Source of the DNA: Lachnospiraceae bacterium
Lineage (GTDB): Bacteria; Bacillota; Clostridia; Lachnospirales; Lachnospiraceae
Direction of reading: 5' to 3'
Assembly: GCA_009774245.1 (NCBI GenBank)
Contig: VSNM01000021.1
Span: 40,177 to 74,194, forward strand
Length of the DNA stretch: 34,018 nucleotides
This document shows positions 33,267 to 34,018 of this stretch, one piece after another. Positions within the stretch are counted from its first letter, which is position 1; each line of letters begins with the position of its first letter. The notes beneath the pieces were generated by a model. The model was given only the letters and a program-made list of their open reading frames with translations. It did no database searches and had not been told where the DNA came from. Both the position numbers and the translations under genes were made by a program.

Positions 33267-33328
33267 AGGAACTGTTAATTAATTACTCATGACAATTACT
33301 TGTCACAAGTAATTTCTGAACAGTTCCT
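33267..33328. repeat. 62-bp nested palindrome in the essC leader
   Basis: AGGAACTGTT (33267-33276) and AACAGTTCCT (33319-33328) are perfect 10-bp terminal inverted repeats. Within them ATTACTTG (33295-33302) pairs with CAAGTAAT (33306-33313). An alternative longer pairing extends the outer stem inwards using AATTACT/AGTAATT and TGACA/TGTCA. It lies in the predicted essC 5' leader (about 33363 to 33225). It may be a MITE-like palindromic insertion or an RNA switch. No TA-type target duplication is obvious. Confidence 0.7.
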
Positions 33329-33369
33329 AATGATTCTGCATATTTTATTATCAAAAACTGAATGATTAT

Positions 33370-33398
33370 ATTATATATATTTGCCGTTTTGTTGTCAA
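33370..33398 (-). promoter_or_regulatory. consensus SigA promoter of the essC operon
   Basis: On the minus strand TTGACA (33398-33393) is 17 bases from TATAAT (33375-33370), a full consensus. The predicted start near 33363 gives a ~140-nt leader before essC. The second operator copy abuts the -35. Confidence 0.88.
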
Positions 33399-33432
33399 CT
33401 CCATAGAGTATATTATCATACTTTATAGAGTG
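33399..33432. promoter_or_regulatory. 34-bp palindromic operator, copy 2
   Basis: This imperfect palindrome (CATAGAGTATA at 33402-33412, TACTTTATAG at 33419-33428) aligns without gaps to 19322-19355, differing at about 8 of 34 positions. The preceding TTGTCAA is shared too. It sits against the essC -35 and just upstream of a likely promoter for the divergent XRE gene, so one bound regulator could act on both. Confidence 0.82.
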
Positions 33433-33434
33433 TA

Positions 33435-33461
33435 TTTAAACATCAAATATATTGCTATACT
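33435..33461 (+). promoter_or_regulatory. possible promoter of the XRE regulator gene
   Basis: TATACT (33456-33461) forms a good -10; TTTAAA (33435-33440) or an overlapping A/T-rich hexamer would serve as a poor -35 with short spacing. It lies directly beside operator copy 2, consistent with autoregulation and activator-dependent use. Confidence 0.4.
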
Positions 33462-33531
33462 TACCATTAAGCACTATTAAAAGCGCCAAAATAATACTAT
33501 TTCCCTGTCAGATATTTGTCGGAGTGAATAT

Positions 33532-33864
33532 ATGAATACAGATAAAGAATATAATTTAATGGTAGGACTCAGAATCCGCGAAGTTCGTGAATCCATGCAC
33601 CTCACGCGAGAAAAATTCAGTGAAAAATGTGATATATCAACCAGTTTTCTGGCCGATATCGAGAGGGGTATCAAGAGTCTCTCAGCAAAAACCATTTTCA
33701 AAATATGCAACGCCTGCAATGTCTCTGCGGACTACATTATCTTTGGCCATAAATCAGGATTTGACAAGGATATTGTCATGGAGATGTTAAACTCTTACAA
33801 TGATGAGCAATTAGAACACATTTCAAATATTTTATATGAAATCAACCAAATTAAAATCAAGTAG
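33532..33864 (+). CDS. XRE-family helix-turn-helix regulator
   Basis: The 110-aa protein has an N-terminal HTH_3 DNA-binding domain (LRIREVRESMHLTREKFSEK, then ISTSFLADIERG and LSAKTIFKICNACNVSADYI) and a short helical C-terminus (MEMLNSYNDEQLEHISNILY) for dimerisation. GGAG lies 7 bases before ATG 33532. It is the only plus-strand gene and is divergent from essC across a shared operator. A dimer of this type usually binds a palindrome like the one found at both operon promoters, so it is the best candidate for the T7SS regulator. Whether it represses or activates cannot be read from the sequence; operator placement upstream of the -35 would suit activation, or steric repression. Confidence 0.92.
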   Translation: MNTDKEYNLMVGLRIREVRESMHLTREKFSEKCDISTSFLADIERGIKSLSAKTIFKICNACNVSADYIIFGHKSGFDKDIVMEMLNSYNDEQLEHISNILYEINQIKIK

Positions 33865-33883
33865 GGAACTGTGCAAAAATAAA

Positions 33884-33901
33884 TTTGTATTGCAATACAA
33901 A
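33884..33901. repeat. 18-bp perfect palindrome after the XRE gene
   Basis: TTTGTATTGCAATACAAA is self-complementary, 20 bases after the XRE stop. It has no loop and is followed by A on the plus strand, so it is a poor plus-strand terminator; it may be a protein-binding site. Nearby AAAGTG/TACTTT with T-rich flanks (about 33966-33988) may form a weak terminator. Nothing else is seen up to 34018. Confidence 0.45.
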
Positions 33902-34018
33902 AAAATTCCGACGTTAATATTATGCAAACCTCTAAATGTACTTTCAGAATAAACGCATGAATGAAAAAGTGCCTTTTTCAGTACTTTTATTTGGAAAGTT
34001 CGTCAATTGCATTTAGCA

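Noticed and set aside
33267..33328. Insertion sequence or MITE call
   Set aside because: There is no transposase and no clear target duplication, and only one copy occurs in the window; reported as a palindrome only.

Overview
The window looks like a chromosomal accessory region of a Gram-positive Clostridia, most likely a Lachnospiraceae-type gut anaerobe. The evidence is the methionine aminopeptidase with an N-terminal SEC-C zinc motif, the AAA-ATPase-like/PD-(D/E)XK protein, the consensus SigA promoters with AGGAGG ribosome sites, and a Firmicutes-type (EssC/EsaB) type VII secretion locus. I see no rRNA, tRNA, CRISPR array or transposase. Every convincing gene except the last one is on the minus strand.

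Region 1 (about 1-10,400) is a patchwork. It begins with map, followed by small operons that look like orphan immunity or defence genes: a CbrC/UPF0167 protein with two unknown partners, a DUF4261-like protein, an AT-rich RloA/RloB (AbiL-like) ATPase/TOPRIM pair with its own promoter, a probable NTF2-fold immunity protein coupled to an AAA/PD-(D/E)XK protein, an Imm1-like protein with an unknown partner, a frameshifted gene remnant, and a PBECR4-like nuclease-family protein. That last gene sits directly behind a roughly 200-nt transcribed element with a consensus promoter and a strong intrinsic terminator. The element is either a small structured RNA or an attenuating leader. Region 2 (10,429-12,250) is a stand-alone GH13 oligo-1,6-glucosidase (malL) with a clear promoter.

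Region 3 (about 12,300-33,900) is the most interesting part: a non-canonical type VII (ESX/T7SSb-like) secretion locus in two operons plus a regulator. Operon A reads essC, an atypical LytTR regulator, an unknown 236-aa protein, a YukD/EsaB ubiquitin-like protein, an unknown 123-aa protein, five tandem WXG100 genes, a VWA-TM-FHA protein, a PP2C phosphatase, a candidate ESX-type effector with a glycine-rich C-terminus, a DUF4176 protein, a 212-aa putative partner, then an intrinsic terminator. Operon B reads a 53-aa membrane protein, a Ser/Thr kinase with one membrane segment and a WD40-like outer domain, and a 1273-aa secreted protein. Each operon starts with a TTGACA/TATAAT promoter, and a nearly identical 34-bp palindrome lies directly against the -35 of each. 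The essC copy sits between the essC promoter and a divergent XRE-family regulator gene, so that regulator is the obvious candidate to control both operons.

EsaA, EssA and EssB are not recognisable here. In their place is a complete phospho-signalling set: kinase, phosphatase and an FHA protein whose phosphothreonine-binding residues are largely kept, while the FHA of EssC has lost them. My inference is that Thr phosphorylation gates or assembles this secretion machine, and that the membrane kinase takes the topological place of the EssB pseudokinase. Function assignments rest on motif reading only; no database search was possible.
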